Below are positions 1 to 8,559 of a DNA stretch of 64,000 bases, piece by piece. The position numbers and the translations under genes are program-made. This DNA is from Planctomycetales bacterium 10988 (GTDB lineage: Bacteria; Planctomycetota; Planctomycetia; Pirellulales; Pb10988), in NCBI GenBank assembly GCA_009664345.1, contig CP043547.1, positions 6,476,709 through 6,540,708 on the forward strand, read 5' to 3'. How positions within the stretch are numbered: position 1 is the first letter of the stretch; each line of letters begins with the position of its first letter. The notes under the pieces were generated by a model that did not search any database, had not been told where the DNA came from, and was given only the letters and a program-made list of their open reading frames with translations.

Positions 1-426
1 AACCCATTCCGAAGTTAACTCATGTTCCGCAACAATTAACGAATGGTATCGGCCGACCGCAAAGGTTTCCGGCAGACCTTGAAAAACGCCTAAGCCATCA
101 TGCTGAATCTCCGAGGCCCGTCCATGATAAGGTTGCTTGGCTCGCACGACGTTTCCGCCGAGGGCTTCCGCCATGATTTGATGTCCTAAACAAACGCCAA
201 GCATTGGGAGTTTCGACCCTAACTGGCGTACGATTTCAAGGGACTCAGGAGCATCCCCCGGCGTGCAAGGTCCTGGCGAAAGGACAATCGCGGCCGGATT
301 CCAATCCTGAATCGCTTCGATCGAAACGTTGTCACTCCGTACGACGAGCGTCTCTTGACCCAATAACTGAAAGTATCGAGACAAATTATGCACAAAACTA
401 TCAAAGTGATCGATCAAGAGCAGCAA
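1..426 (-). CDS. pabA: Glutamine amidotransferase of p-aminobenzoate/anthranilate synthesis (PabA/TrpG), 3' part off the window
   Basis: Class I glutamine amidotransferase that supplies ammonia to aminodeoxychorismate synthase (folate) or anthranilate synthase. The visible 142 residues begin LLLIDHFDSF and carry the oxyanion segment SPGPCTPGD and the nucleophile elbow GVCLGHQ, with its catalytic Cys. The C-terminal His/Glu (HPES region) lies beyond base 1. An in-frame stop lies a few codons upstream, and the only usable start I see is TTG at 426-424, preceded by GAGAG. It lies downstream of pabB on the same strand but separated by about 400 bases. Family members often serve both PabB and TrpE. 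The pabB neighbour favours pabA, without proving it. Confidence 0.82.
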   Translation of the reverse strand, partial: MLLLIDHFDSFVHNLSRYFQLLGQETLVVRSDNVSIEAIQDWNPAAIVLSPGPCTPGDAPESLEIVRQLGSKLPMLGVCLGHQIMAEALGGNVVRAKQPYHGRASEIQHDGLGVFQGLPETFAVGRYHSLIVAEHELTSEWV

Positions 427-831
427 CGGTATCTCTCGGTGTTTTTAGTGGCTCGGACAAAACCTTCTGATTTAAAACATAGACATTTGCGTTTGAGTGT
501 TATTGCCAGTCTTCAATCAGTTTTGTCGGAGCTTTTATTAAGCAAGAAACCATCAATACGTTGGTTCTTGCCGGTTGGTTGTCTTTCAGAAGAAAAAGTA
601 GAAACTTCTCCCCCTTCACACAAATCTGGGGTGGCAATCGGTTGGTTCGCCTCTCCCTGGCGTTGCTTGATGCAAAGAACAAAACCACGGTTGTGGGTAA
701 GAGCTTCTAATAAAAGGATAGAAGTGGCTCCGCTCTTTGCAACTTGTACGAAGTGAGTCCGTTCAACCGTGCATTGTAGCGTATACGTCACGAAATGCAG
801 AGCAGAATTTCCCGTTAAAATTGGTTTTCCT
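427..831. other. Gap between pabB and pabA with no recognisable gene
   Basis: Open frames exist on both strands here, but none has recognisable domains or a good ribosome site, and the minus-strand one overlaps the pabB 3' end out of frame. I see no terminator hairpin and no pabC-like sequence. Confidence 0.5.
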
Positions 832-2283
832 TCAGGAAAATGCCCGTAATAATCCCTCCGCTTTCTGCCAAGTTTCCTCATATTCCGCTTTTGGATTAGA
901 ATCTGCCACAATTCCCCCGCCTACCGAGGCCTGCCACCATCCGCCGGCTGCCAAAACGGTTCGAATCAGGATATTGCTATCGAAGGCATCGTCAAATCCC
1001 CAATAGGCGAGCGTGCCACAATAGGGACCTCGGGCGGTTGGCTCTAGCTCGGCGATAATTTCCATGGCTCGAATTTTCGGAGCCCCGGTGATCGAGCCTC
1101 CGGGGAACGTTGCTTTCAGAAGATCAACCGGAGACATCCCAGGTCGCAACTGAGCAATAATCGCAGAGACAAGATGTTGGACATATTCATAGGATTCGAC
1201 TTGGCAAAGTTGGGGAACTTGGAAGGTCTCCGGCTGGCAAACACGACTGAGATCATTTCGCAACAGGTCCACGATCATGACATTCTCCGAGCGGTCTTTG
1301 TCACTCAGCCGGAGTTCATCGCTACGAAAGAGGTCCGCCTCAGGTCGACCGCTACGAGCACGGGTTCCCTTAATCGGCCGTGTTTCAACTTGGCCTTGCT
1401 TCACTTGTAGAAAACGTTCCGGCGAAGCACTGATTAGTTGCGTATCTCCCCAATCGAAATAGCTGGCGAACGGCGCCGGATTTCGCTCCCTCATTTTCAG
1501 ATAGAGTTCGACCGGACTCGAATGAGCCGGATAAAGGAGTCTTTGCGAGAGATTGACCTGAAAGATATCGCCTGCATAGATGTATTCAATCGCTCGAGCG
1601 ACCGCCGCTTGATAGCCTTCGGCATCGAAATCACTCAATAAACCGGGAAATTGCTTCATCTCAAACGTCTTTGCCCACTGCCTCGGAGAAAGACGGGTGT
1701 GACCGGGTGGCCAATTCGGAGTGTGATTGAAAGAGGAAGAAGTGAGTAACTGTTTAAAAAATGTTAACCGCTCTCTCGCTCTCCACTCCCGCTCTTGGAC
1801 ATCATCCGCTGGCAGTCCTTGGGAGATAAGCCAAGCTTGATTGGTTTGGTGATCCCAGGCAAGCACGACATCATACCAAGCCGCAACGAGAGCGGGAAAA
1901 GCGAAGGCATCTTCTCTTGCCGAAGGAAGGCGTTCAAGCTGTCGAGCCAATTCATAACTCAACATGATGACCGCTCCCCCTTGGAATGGTGGAAGTTCTT
2001 CCCCTAGCGAGGTCGGTCCTTCGTGAGAAAATACATGCCCTGTTCGAAGCGATTCCATCTGCAAAGCAAGCTGATCCAGGGCTTGGTTCTCTGCCAGAGG
2101 GAGTCGCAAGACGCGAATCGGGTCCGCCATCAAAAACGAATAGCGGCCGAATTGCGGGGAGATTGCCGCACTTTCCAATAAACAACAGTAGGGCAATTTC
2201 GCGAAGCGGGGCAAGAGGTCCGCAATCTCTGGGACCGGATCGATCGGTTCGACGAGTGAAAATCGAGGAAGAACACGAGACAT
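832..2283 (-). CDS. pabB: Aminodeoxychorismate synthase component I
   Basis: Converts chorismate plus ammonia to 4-amino-4-deoxychorismate, the precursor of p-aminobenzoate for folate. The 483 residues have the anthranilate-synthase component I N-terminal fold followed by the chorismate-binding domain (about 220-480), with SASPERFL, RPIKGT, DLLRNDL, PGGSITGAPK and GGGIVADSNP. The Lys of PIKGT is the residue that separates PabB from TrpE, which has Ala there, so I favour PabB. The ATG overlaps the stop of the upstream EI24 gene (TAATG), implying translational coupling. The glutamine amidotransferase partner gene follows downstream. Confidence 0.9.
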   Translation of the reverse strand: MSRVLPRFSLVEPIDPVPEIADLLPRFAKLPYCCLLESAAISPQFGRYSFLMADPIRVLRLPLAENQALDQLALQMESLRTGHVFSHEGPTSLGEELPPFQGGAVIMLSYELARQLERLPSAREDAFAFPALVAAWYDVVLAWDHQTNQAWLISQGLPADDVQEREWRARERLTFFKQLLTSSSFNHTPNWPPGHTRLSPRQWAKTFEMKQFPGLLSDFDAEGYQAAVARAIEYIYAGDIFQVNLSQRLLYPAHSSPVELYLKMRERNPAPFASYFDWGDTQLISASPERFLQVKQGQVETRPIKGTRARSGRPEADLFRSDELRLSDKDRSENVMIVDLLRNDLSRVCQPETFQVPQLCQVESYEYVQHLVSAIIAQLRPGMSPVDLLKATFPGGSITGAPKIRAMEIIAELEPTARGPYCGTLAYWGFDDAFDSNILIRTVLAAGGWWQASVGGGIVADSNPKAEYEETWQKAEGLLRAFS

Positions 2284-3173
2284 TAGGAGGAAGACTCCAT
2301 CTCGGAGGTCTCCGGCGTGGCATTCTCTTCACTATCCGATTTCTTTGAGGCTTTCTTTTTTTGCTTCTTTCTCTTTTTCGGAGTTTCTTTGATTCCCTCA
2401 AGGTCATCGTAAAGAAGGACCGAGCCGATCACCGCACAGGTCAGCATCAGCGAGCCGACAAAAGGGATGAAGTTGAGAAAGAAGACACTCGCCCCCAAGC
2501 CGAGAAGTTGGCCGCGATAGCTTTTGGCCCATTCCTTTTTTTGCTCGTCATCGAACCCTTTGAGATTCCAAGGGAAGTCACAATACTCGGTCCCCAGAAT
2601 ATTCCAATTGAACCACAGCCCCAAGAGAATGGCAGCAATCGAACCAATCACCGGGATGAAATGCAACAGTAAGATGGTTAGATTTCCACCGATCATCCAA
2701 GCCAAACCGCGGAGATTTTGGAAAAGTTCCCCGTACCAATCATTTTCATCCAGAGGCACCATCGAGAGTCGAACGGTTTTTCCGACGTGCCGGGCGAGCG
2801 AAGTTTGAAATGAACCGCAAACCAACCAACTGACCGCCAGCCAACTCGATCCGGTTACGGCAATCGCCATCATCCCGGCAGTAATCAGCACGATGGCTTC
2901 TTTCCAATGCCAATGCCACTCCTCGGGGATTACTTGATGAATCGCAATGGCCAGGAAACTGATTCCCAACACCAAAAAGACAATCGCAAAGAGCATCAAT
3001 AACAGATGCAAGGCGATCTGGGGAATCGTGACACGCCATAAAGCCGGGTGCCGAAGGAGGTGAAAGAACCCTCGAAAGGGAGAAGCGAAACCGTGTCCGA
3101 ACCCCAACAGATAATTTCCTCGGGAGAAAAAAAGGGGAATCGGATAAAAAATCGGCAAGAATCCGGGTATCAT
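2283..3173 (-). CDS. EI24/CysZ-like membrane protein
   Basis: Integral membrane protein of the EI24 (CysZ-related) family. After a short N-terminal stretch come paired hydrophobic segments, roughly IPQIALHLLLMLFAIVFLVL, EAIVLITAGMMAIAV, LTILLLHFIPVIGSIAAILL and FFLNFIPFVGSLML. The repeated FIPxVGS turns are typical of the family. The C-terminus is a charged Lys/Ser/Glu tail, probably cytoplasmic. CysZ imports sulfate in some bacteria, but nothing here points to sulfur metabolism. The start is uncertain: I used the ATG at 3173, a TTG lies further upstream at 3215, and a TTG inside GNYLLGFG is also possible. It overlaps pabB by one base (TAATG). Confidence 0.72.
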   Translation of the reverse strand: MIPGFLPIFYPIPLFFSRGNYLLGFGHGFASPFRGFFHLLRHPALWRVTIPQIALHLLLMLFAIVFLVLGISFLAIAIHQVIPEEWHWHWKEAIVLITAGMMAIAVTGSSWLAVSWLVCGSFQTSLARHVGKTVRLSMVPLDENDWYGELFQNLRGLAWMIGGNLTILLLHFIPVIGSIAAILLGLWFNWNILGTEYCDFPWNLKGFDDEQKKEWAKSYRGQLLGLGASVFFLNFIPFVGSLMLTCAVIGSVLLYDDLEGIKETPKKRKKQKKKASKKSDSEENATPETSEMESSS

Positions 3174-3273
3174 GCACGCCCAGTAGTTGAAGAACGCTGA
3201 CGATATTCCAATCAATCAAGTTGGCAAAAGCAGGCTGGGCGAGGGGGATTTCGCACGATGGGCAACGTCAAGA

Positions 3274-4284
3274 CTAACGCGTGCGATGCACAACGAGTTG
3301 ACTTAAACGCTCCAGACGCTCCCTGGCTTCTCCGGCAGGAAAAGCGGCCAAGGCAGACTGGGCAGTCTTGGCAAATTCCATCGCCCGCTGATGGGTATAG
3401 TTTAGGGCATCCGACTGGCGGAACCAAGCCCCTAACTTGGTGCGAAGCTCGACAGGGTCTTTCTCCAATAAATAAAGAATCTCTTCACGCTGGCTTTGTT
3501 GCGAGACCTCAAGCAAGCGAATCATCGGCATCGTTAGCTTTTGCTTTTCCAAGTCCGTTCCTAATGACTTTCCTGCTTTCTCTTCTTCGCCGGTTAAGTC
3601 AAGGAGATCATCGGCAATCTGGAAGGCAATGCCTAAACTCCGACCAAATTGATCGGCGGCAGCAAGTTGTTCTTCCGATCCTTCCGAGGCCAGCACTCCC
3701 AAACGGCAGCAACAAGCACACAGCGAAGCGGTCTTCGCTTCAATGATTTTCAGATAGTCCGCTTCCTTCAATTCCAAATCGCCACGATGGTCGATCTGAC
3801 TAAGTTCTCCAGCACAGACTTCATTCGTCGCTTGTCCGATCCATTGGCAAGCTGTTGTCGTATTTAAAGTACTGACCAAATAAAAGGCTTGCGAAAAGAG
3901 ATAGTCTCCGGTGAGAACACTTGCTTCATTGTTCCAACGGGCATTGACGGTCGGAAGATGGCGGCGAACATCGGCTTCATCGAGAATATCATCGTGGACC
4001 AAAGTCGCTGTATGAATCATCTCGACGACCGCGGCAAGCAGATGATGATCTTGATGGACTTCGCCAAGACTCTTTCCGAAGAGCAATAAAAGAATGGGCC
4101 GCAAACGCTTTCCGCCAAGGTGAAAACTATGCCGGATCAGTTCGTTGACGAACGGCTGGCGGCTGCGAAGATTTTGATCGAGGATCGCCTCGGCGGCGAG
4201 CAAGTCCTGCTCAACCACATCGTAGACCTGTTGTAAGGCCGTGCGATAGTTGGGTTTGGCTAGCGTTTGGGGTAAGGAATTCAT
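3274..4284 (-). CDS. Polyprenyl diphosphate synthase (trans type)
   Basis: Condenses isopentenyl diphosphate onto an allylic diphosphate to make long all-trans isoprenoid chains, usually the side chain of menaquinone or ubiquinone. Both aspartate-rich motifs are visible: the first, VHDDILDEADVRR, and the second, QIADDLLD. Also present are the GGKRLRP substrate-binding segment and GDYLFSQAF. At about 336 residues the length matches IspB/HepT. I chose the ATG at 4284, close behind GGTGGAG, over a GTG three codons upstream. Chain length cannot be read reliably from the sequence. It heads a same-strand run with the EI24 gene, pabB and pabA. Confidence 0.88.
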   Translation of the reverse strand: MNSLPQTLAKPNYRTALQQVYDVVEQDLLAAEAILDQNLRSRQPFVNELIRHSFHLGGKRLRPILLLLFGKSLGEVHQDHHLLAAVVEMIHTATLVHDDILDEADVRRHLPTVNARWNNEASVLTGDYLFSQAFYLVSTLNTTTACQWIGQATNEVCAGELSQIDHRGDLELKEADYLKIIEAKTASLCACCCRLGVLASEGSEEQLAAADQFGRSLGIAFQIADDLLDLTGEEEKAGKSLGTDLEKQKLTMPMIRLLEVSQQSQREEILYLLEKDPVELRTKLGAWFRQSDALNYTHQRAMEFAKTAQSALAAFPAGEARERLERLSQLVVHRTR

Positions 4285-4408
4285 CTGCTCCACCGGCTAA
4301 ATTAGGTCGTTAAGGGATGTCAGGAGACGTGGCGTTCCTCACCTGGCTAGAATGGATACAAGAGTTCGCTTGAGTGGGTACACTTCAACCCTAAGTTGAT
4401 CTCTAGGC

Positions 4409-4900
4409 TCAATCCTCATGATTTTTCGTGGGCGTTCGCAAAAACGGACCACTCTTGCCCCCGGTTTTCTCTTCCAGTTGAATCGAGTGTATCACCATCG
4501 CTCGGTCGATACTTTTGCACATATCATAAATGGTAAGTGCCGCAACGGACACGGCAGTCAGGGCTTCCATCTCGACTCCGGTTCTCCCATGGACTCGCAC
4601 CGTGGCTTCGATTCGAAGTTCGCTCGTGGGAAGATCGGCAAAGGAAACCTCTACCGCATCGATCCCTAGGGGATGACAAAGAGGAATCAATTCTCCGGTC
4701 TTCTTAGTTGCCATGATTCCCGCCAAGCGGGCGACTTCCTTCACGTTTCCTTTGGCAAAGGAATCAGTTTGGATTCGCGATAAGGTTTCCGGCTGCATTT
4801 GAACGACCGCACTTGCTCGCGCCATGCGGAGCGTCGTCGGCTTTTGACTCACATCGACCATGCGACTGGCCCCTTGTTCGTCAAAATGGCTCAAATCCAT
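4409..4900 (-). CDS. moaC: Cyclic pyranopterin monophosphate synthase
   Basis: Second step of molybdenum cofactor biosynthesis: with MoaA it turns GTP into cyclic pyranopterin monophosphate. The family signatures are all present: RMVDVSQK near the N-terminus, AGIMATKKTGELIPLCHP, VHGRTGVEMEALTAVSVAALTIYDM in two adjoining stretches, and the final Gly/Lys-rich GGKSG. With the start at 4900 it is 163 residues, close to the E. coli enzyme. That ATG has AGAAGG about seven bases upstream, whereas the longer frame adds 26 residues unlike the family. No other moa gene lies in the window. Confidence 0.93.
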   Translation of the reverse strand: MDLSHFDEQGASRMVDVSQKPTTLRMARASAVVQMQPETLSRIQTDSFAKGNVKEVARLAGIMATKKTGELIPLCHPLGIDAVEVSFADLPTSELRIEATVRVHGRTGVEMEALTAVSVAALTIYDMCKSIDRAMVIHSIQLEEKTGGKSGPFLRTPTKNHED

Positions 4901-5172
4901 CGACAACCTTCTCTTTTCCTTGGCAAGAAACAGAATGCGATCCTCGGAAGAATCCCGAAAATCCTTCCCGCAGATCATCCGCCGGGTTCCAAGAGGAGTG
5001 GAAATGACATGAGGGCAAGAGGTTAGGAAATGCCCAACATATCACAACTTGAAATCTAACTGCCTATTCAAGTATCTAAGCAACCGAGTTTATTCTCGAT
5101 ACATTAACCGAAAATCTTAAAACTGATAAGGACCACCTCCGGGATTTCTTTTTGAAACCTTCGCGCATAAAT

Positions 5173-5208
5173 AAAGAAAGCCGAGGATGATGCTCCTCGG
5201 CTTTCTTT
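5173..5208 (-). terminator. Rho-independent terminator, possibly bidirectional
   Basis: Perfect 15-bp inverted repeat AAAGAAAGCCGAGGA / TCCTCGGCTTTCTTT around a 6-base loop. A- and T-rich ends give U-tracts in either direction. It lies about 120 bases past the stop of the HTH-receiver gene on the minus strand, so it probably ends that transcript. Confidence 0.85.
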
Positions 5209-5326
5209 GAGACAAGGTGGTGGGACCTTGGCTCTATATGATCCGCTCTAGTATCCTTACTATCACGGGTTGGTCTAAGGGGTCGCGAATCCGAGGCTCC
5301 ATCGCTCGGAAATGGCTATCGGCGGC

Positions 5327-5908
5327 CTAGTCGATATCCTTACGAGCCCCAATCAATGTTCGCAGTCGTTCGGCCAAAAGTGCCGTATCAAACGGCTTTT
5401 TGAACGTCTCATTGATTAAAGAACTATCGAGTGACATGCCTTGATCGTCATCGGGAAGAAGCGCGATCAAGATAATGTCAGCAAAGTCGGGGTTGCGACG
5501 CAGGTTTTGGCAAATTTGTAAAGCCTCTGTGCGTCCGATCGAAAAGTCAACGATGATGCAATCCGGGTTAAAACTCTCAGCTTGAATTCCAGCTTCGAAT
5601 CCGCTCCCCGCATTGGAAAATTTAAACGAACGACTTTCGGGAAGTTCGCGAACTAAATTTTCCTGCAAGACTTGATCTTGGCCAACGACCAAGACTTTCG
5701 CCATTGCTTCATCTTCAAGTTCACCCAAAGGCATATTGTGCTCTTTGAGGAATCGAATTAAATACTCTCGGGGTATACGACGATCTTGCGAACCCGGAAT
5801 CCGGTAGCCGTTGAGCTGGCCGGAATCGAACCACTTGCTGACCGTCCGCGGGGCCACTTTACAAATTTTGGCCACCTGCCCCGTTGTTAACACCTTTTTT
5901 CCAGGCAT
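5327..5908 (-). CDS. Excisionase/MerR-type HTH fused to an atypical receiver domain
   Basis: Putative transcription regulator of 193 residues. The N-terminal 55 residues form a winged HTH (TTGQVAKICKVAPRTVSKW, then GYRIPGSQDRRIPREYL) like MerR/excisionase DNA-binding domains. The rest is a CheY-like receiver that keeps the phosphoacceptor Asp in IIVDFS (about residue 121) and the Lys in FKKPFD. The acidic pair after strand 1 is reduced to GQD, and the switch Thr/Ser is Ala (LIALLP), so phosphorylation may be weak or absent. The ATG at 5908 sits seven bases after GGAGAG; a longer frame to 5989 lacks support. No histidine kinase is adjacent. Confidence 0.8.
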   Translation of the reverse strand: MPGKKVLTTGQVAKICKVAPRTVSKWFDSGQLNGYRIPGSQDRRIPREYLIRFLKEHNMPLGELEDEAMAKVLVVGQDQVLQENLVRELPESRSFKFSNAGSGFEAGIQAESFNPDCIIVDFSIGRTEALQICQNLRRNPDFADIILIALLPDDDQGMSLDSSLINETFKKPFDTALLAERLRTLIGARKDID

Positions 5909-6738
5909 TCCAGGCTCTCCGTAACAATCCTCTGGTAGGCTAAGGAATACGCTCGTAGGCATTGATCGCTTAATCGCCTTTGAGCCCAAGAAGCCCCAAG
6001 TTTGCGTTTTTCGGCCCGGTCCGCCGTCCTTGGTCGAACCGGCTGTAGGCGGGGGCCATTATTGGCAAACAATACAATTAGGTCGGGTCTTCTTCTGCAA
6101 TCTGCGCGTCCGTGGCGGTTGGCTCAGCTCCCTCTGTAGCCGTGCCTGTCTTGGGGTTCCATCGGCAGACGGAGCGATCAAGAAATAGGAGAAAACAAAC
6201 TTTCCTTAAAAAGGGACGGTTTGCTTTCTAACACTCTCGAAAGATTCCGCGTGGACAAGCCTTCCCATTGCTATCCACATCTATCCATAAGGTAGGGACT
6301 TCGTTGCCCATTTAGGCACTCTCAAGTCGTTTACTGGGTAGGAATCGGGAAAACGTTGCCGCGATGGTTAGGCAAGCAGTGGACAGCCTCCGGCAATGCA
6401 TTCAAATGGCTGATTCGAATACGTTGCAAGAACACTCTGTCCAACATTATCCATCGAACCATTTCTCTCAGTTCTTGAAGCCAATCAGAAACAAACGTGC
6501 AAAAAGCGCTACTCACTACGATAGATAGGACTCGAAACGGACTATTTTTAGAGATTGTAGTGATTAGGGTAACTTTAAGACGTGCCGTAACGAAATGTTC
6601 TGATTTCCCTTGATCGATTCCTGCCCAGAATTCCACGCTTGGAATGGGATCAAGATATCAAAAGCCAACTCTTCGCCGTCGAAGAATCCAAGACCACGGT
6701 GAACGCTTGGCTTTATTTTTTGAAGCGAGAATGGAAAG
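5909..6738. other. 830-base gap with no supported gene
   Basis: Contains the upstream region of the HTH-receiver gene and the downstream region of the HD gene. A 101-codon minus-strand frame (6331-6636) begins with WAGIDQGKSEH, vaguely like an IS110 transposase N-terminus, but loses any resemblance at once and has no ribosome site. I see no strong hairpin, RNA gene or repeat. Confidence 0.5.
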
Positions 6739-8106
6739 TCAACTCAAACTTCGCGTTGGAGTCTCCGAGTCCTCCGCTTCCGTAACCGTGATCGCTTGGT
6801 GAAGCAGGGCAGGTAGATCATCCATCACTCGCAAGCGACTGGCAAAATCGGGATGAGCGAAGAGTCGCACCCGTTTGACGTAATCTTCGAACTGTTCTTT
6901 CGCTAAAGCCCGCACAACCGGAGAAATCGATTCCAGCGGAATGGACTCTTTGGTTTTTGCGAAGCAGACCTCGATGCGAATCTCAACTTCTCGCTTGCGA
7001 GGCGGGGCATCGAAAAGGATGGCAAGCGGGGGGATGGTCGTTTGAAGGTGTTTACTCAATCGTTCCGCGAAAACCTCCGCACACCGAATCAGCCAAGGAT
7101 AAGGACGCCTGGCCAAAAGGCGGTAAAGCGGATCATTTTCAAAAGGACTGAATTGAGCAACCCGTTTATAGATGGCTCGCTTCGATCCAAAAATGCCATT
7201 CACCAAAGGAGCCGCCGCCGTTTTGTTACTTGCATCAAGCAAATATTGTTCAAAGCGGGCATCGGTCATTTGAAATATAGACGCAAAATCGAGCCGATCC
7301 TTTAAATCATAAACCGCCCGTTGCAACATCGCGGTTGCCGCCCGGACGCTGTGATGCCAGTAAACTTCACTAAACATCACGTAGCGAGCAAAGACCATCA
7401 ATTCCGCGGCGGTCTTTCCTTTCTCGGTGATGGCCAGTCCGTCCCCTTTTTGATTGAGACACAACGAGCCAATCAATCGCCCGGCATCAAAATTTTTCCC
7501 ATAAGGAACCCCGGCGTGCAGACTATCCCGCGAAAGATAATCCATCTTATCAATATCAATTGGCCCACTCAGCAAGCTCGCCAAGATACGGCTGAAACGA
7601 TCTTCCGGTGGATCAACAAGGAGTCCGACCACTTCATTCGGTTCGAGGTCCCACTGTTGCAAAATGACTTCGGCCAAGTCACTTTCTGCCAAAATAGAAC
7701 GCGCCATCACTTCATGTCGGGGGATTTCGGCAAGTTGCAAATCTTCCAGCGGATGGCAATACGGCCAGTGCCCCAAGTCATGCAACAACGCCGCCAGGAT
7801 AAACCGTTCGCCTTCTTTGGGGGTAATCTGTTGGGCGAAACGTTCGTCGTGCGAAAGTCTTTTCAAAAACAGCAACGCCAACCGATACACTCCGAGGCTA
7901 TGTTCAAACCGCGAATGGCAAGCGGCAGGATAGACCAACGCGACCAAACCCAGTTGGCGGATTTGCGAAAGCCGACGAAACTCGACCGAATCGATGATTG
8001 CCCGGACCCGATCGGTCAAGGGAACATCAAGTTCTGGGGGAATGCGGATCATTCCCGCCCTTTGATCCAGCCCGGCAATTTCAGGAATCTCTCGCAGTCG
8101 GCTCAC
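6739..8106 (-). CDS. HD-superfamily phosphohydrolase (dNTPase-like)
   Basis: Metal-dependent phosphohydrolase of the HD/dGTPase-like family (COG1078 type), probably acting on nucleotides. The motifs run in order: an Arg/His segment SRFEHSLGVYRLA, the HD pair in ALLHDLGHWPYCH, and the distal Asp in GPIDIDKMDYLSRDS. The remaining C-terminal half is helical. I prefer the GTG at 8106, which has GAGG eight bases upstream. A GTG at 8169 adds 21 residues but has no ribosome site and lies inside the repeated 12-mer described below. It is a single gene flanked by long gaps. Confidence 0.85.
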   Translation of the reverse strand: MSRLREIPEIAGLDQRAGMIRIPPELDVPLTDRVRAIIDSVEFRRLSQIRQLGLVALVYPAACHSRFEHSLGVYRLALLFLKRLSHDERFAQQITPKEGERFILAALLHDLGHWPYCHPLEDLQLAEIPRHEVMARSILAESDLAEVILQQWDLEPNEVVGLLVDPPEDRFSRILASLLSGPIDIDKMDYLSRDSLHAGVPYGKNFDAGRLIGSLCLNQKGDGLAITEKGKTAAELMVFARYVMFSEVYWHHSVRAATAMLQRAVYDLKDRLDFASIFQMTDARFEQYLLDASNKTAAAPLVNGIFGSKRAIYKRVAQFSPFENDPLYRLLARRPYPWLIRCAEVFAERLSKHLQTTIPPLAILFDAPPRKREVEIRIEVCFAKTKESIPLESISPVVRALAKEQFEDYVKRVRLFAHPDFASRLRVMDDLPALLHQAITVTEAEDSETPTRSLS

Positions 8107-8161
8107 GGAACAAACCTCGTTTACAGAATCGTTAGGATCGTTAGATAGGAAAGAATTTGTC

Positions 8162-8173
8162 AAAAGCACTTTT
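8162..8173 (+). repeat. Copy 1 of the 12-mer AAAAGCACTTTT
   Basis: Exact copy in the upstream region of the HD phosphohydrolase gene. Other copies are at 23205, 31132 (reverse), 43476, 54660 and 55109. Confidence 0.75.
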
Positions 8174-8416
8174 ACATTTTCACATCTTGCAACGGTTCAC
8201 CACACGCATCATTCTCACTTTGAGGCATTTCGACAAGGGGAGAACAAGATGAGTAGCGATAGAACGGCGAGTCGAATATCAATCTTCATCAAATTTTGAT
8301 GAGCCAAAGAGGAAGCGAACTCGTTCATACTCATGACGTATAGAAAAGCCAACTCATTTCTAGAAATTTCACAATTCTAAATCGTTTGGTGTAGTACTCT
8401 TCCCGCTCCATTCGTA

Positions 8417-8425
8417 TGCTATAAT
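8417..8425 (+). promoter_or_regulatory. Extended -10 promoter of the tandem kinase gene
   Basis: TGCTATAAT is a consensus -10 hexamer with the TG extension; no clear -35 is present, as is usual for extended -10 promoters. Transcription would start near 8432, placing the inverted-repeat element at 8440-8524 inside the 5' untranslated region. Confidence 0.5.
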
Positions 8426-8439
8426 TATTCTATTGTGAG

Positions 8440-8524
8440 CTAAGAGCCGATGGTCAAAACCTTTAAGAAATGTATAAATCGTTGGAATAGGTGACTTCGA
8501 TTCACTTTTGACCAGAATCTCAAA
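8440..8524 (+). repeat. Intergenic inverted-repeat element, copy 1
   Basis: Begins CTAAGAGCCGATGGTCAAAA and ends TTTTGACCAGAATCTCAAA. TGGTCAAAA (8451-8459) pairs perfectly with TTTTGACCA (8506-8514). The interior aligns with copy 2 at 14274-14361. It ends 35 bases before the kinase start codon. Confidence 0.7.
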
Positions 8525-8559
8525 TATCTTCCCCTTCTTCTCGAAAATAATCAAATTCC

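Noticed and set aside
388-756. 122-codon plus-strand frame opposite pabA and the gap
   Set aside because: No domain or ribosome site; it overlaps the conserved N-terminal region of the amidotransferase.
6331-6636. Frame starting WAGIDQGKSEH, like an IS110 transposase N-terminus
   Set aside because: The resemblance ends after a dozen residues, with no catalytic motif, no ribosome site and no element ends.
7321-8148. 275-codon plus-strand frame opposite the HD gene
   Set aside because: Mirror of the HD gene's codon pattern; no recognisable protein.
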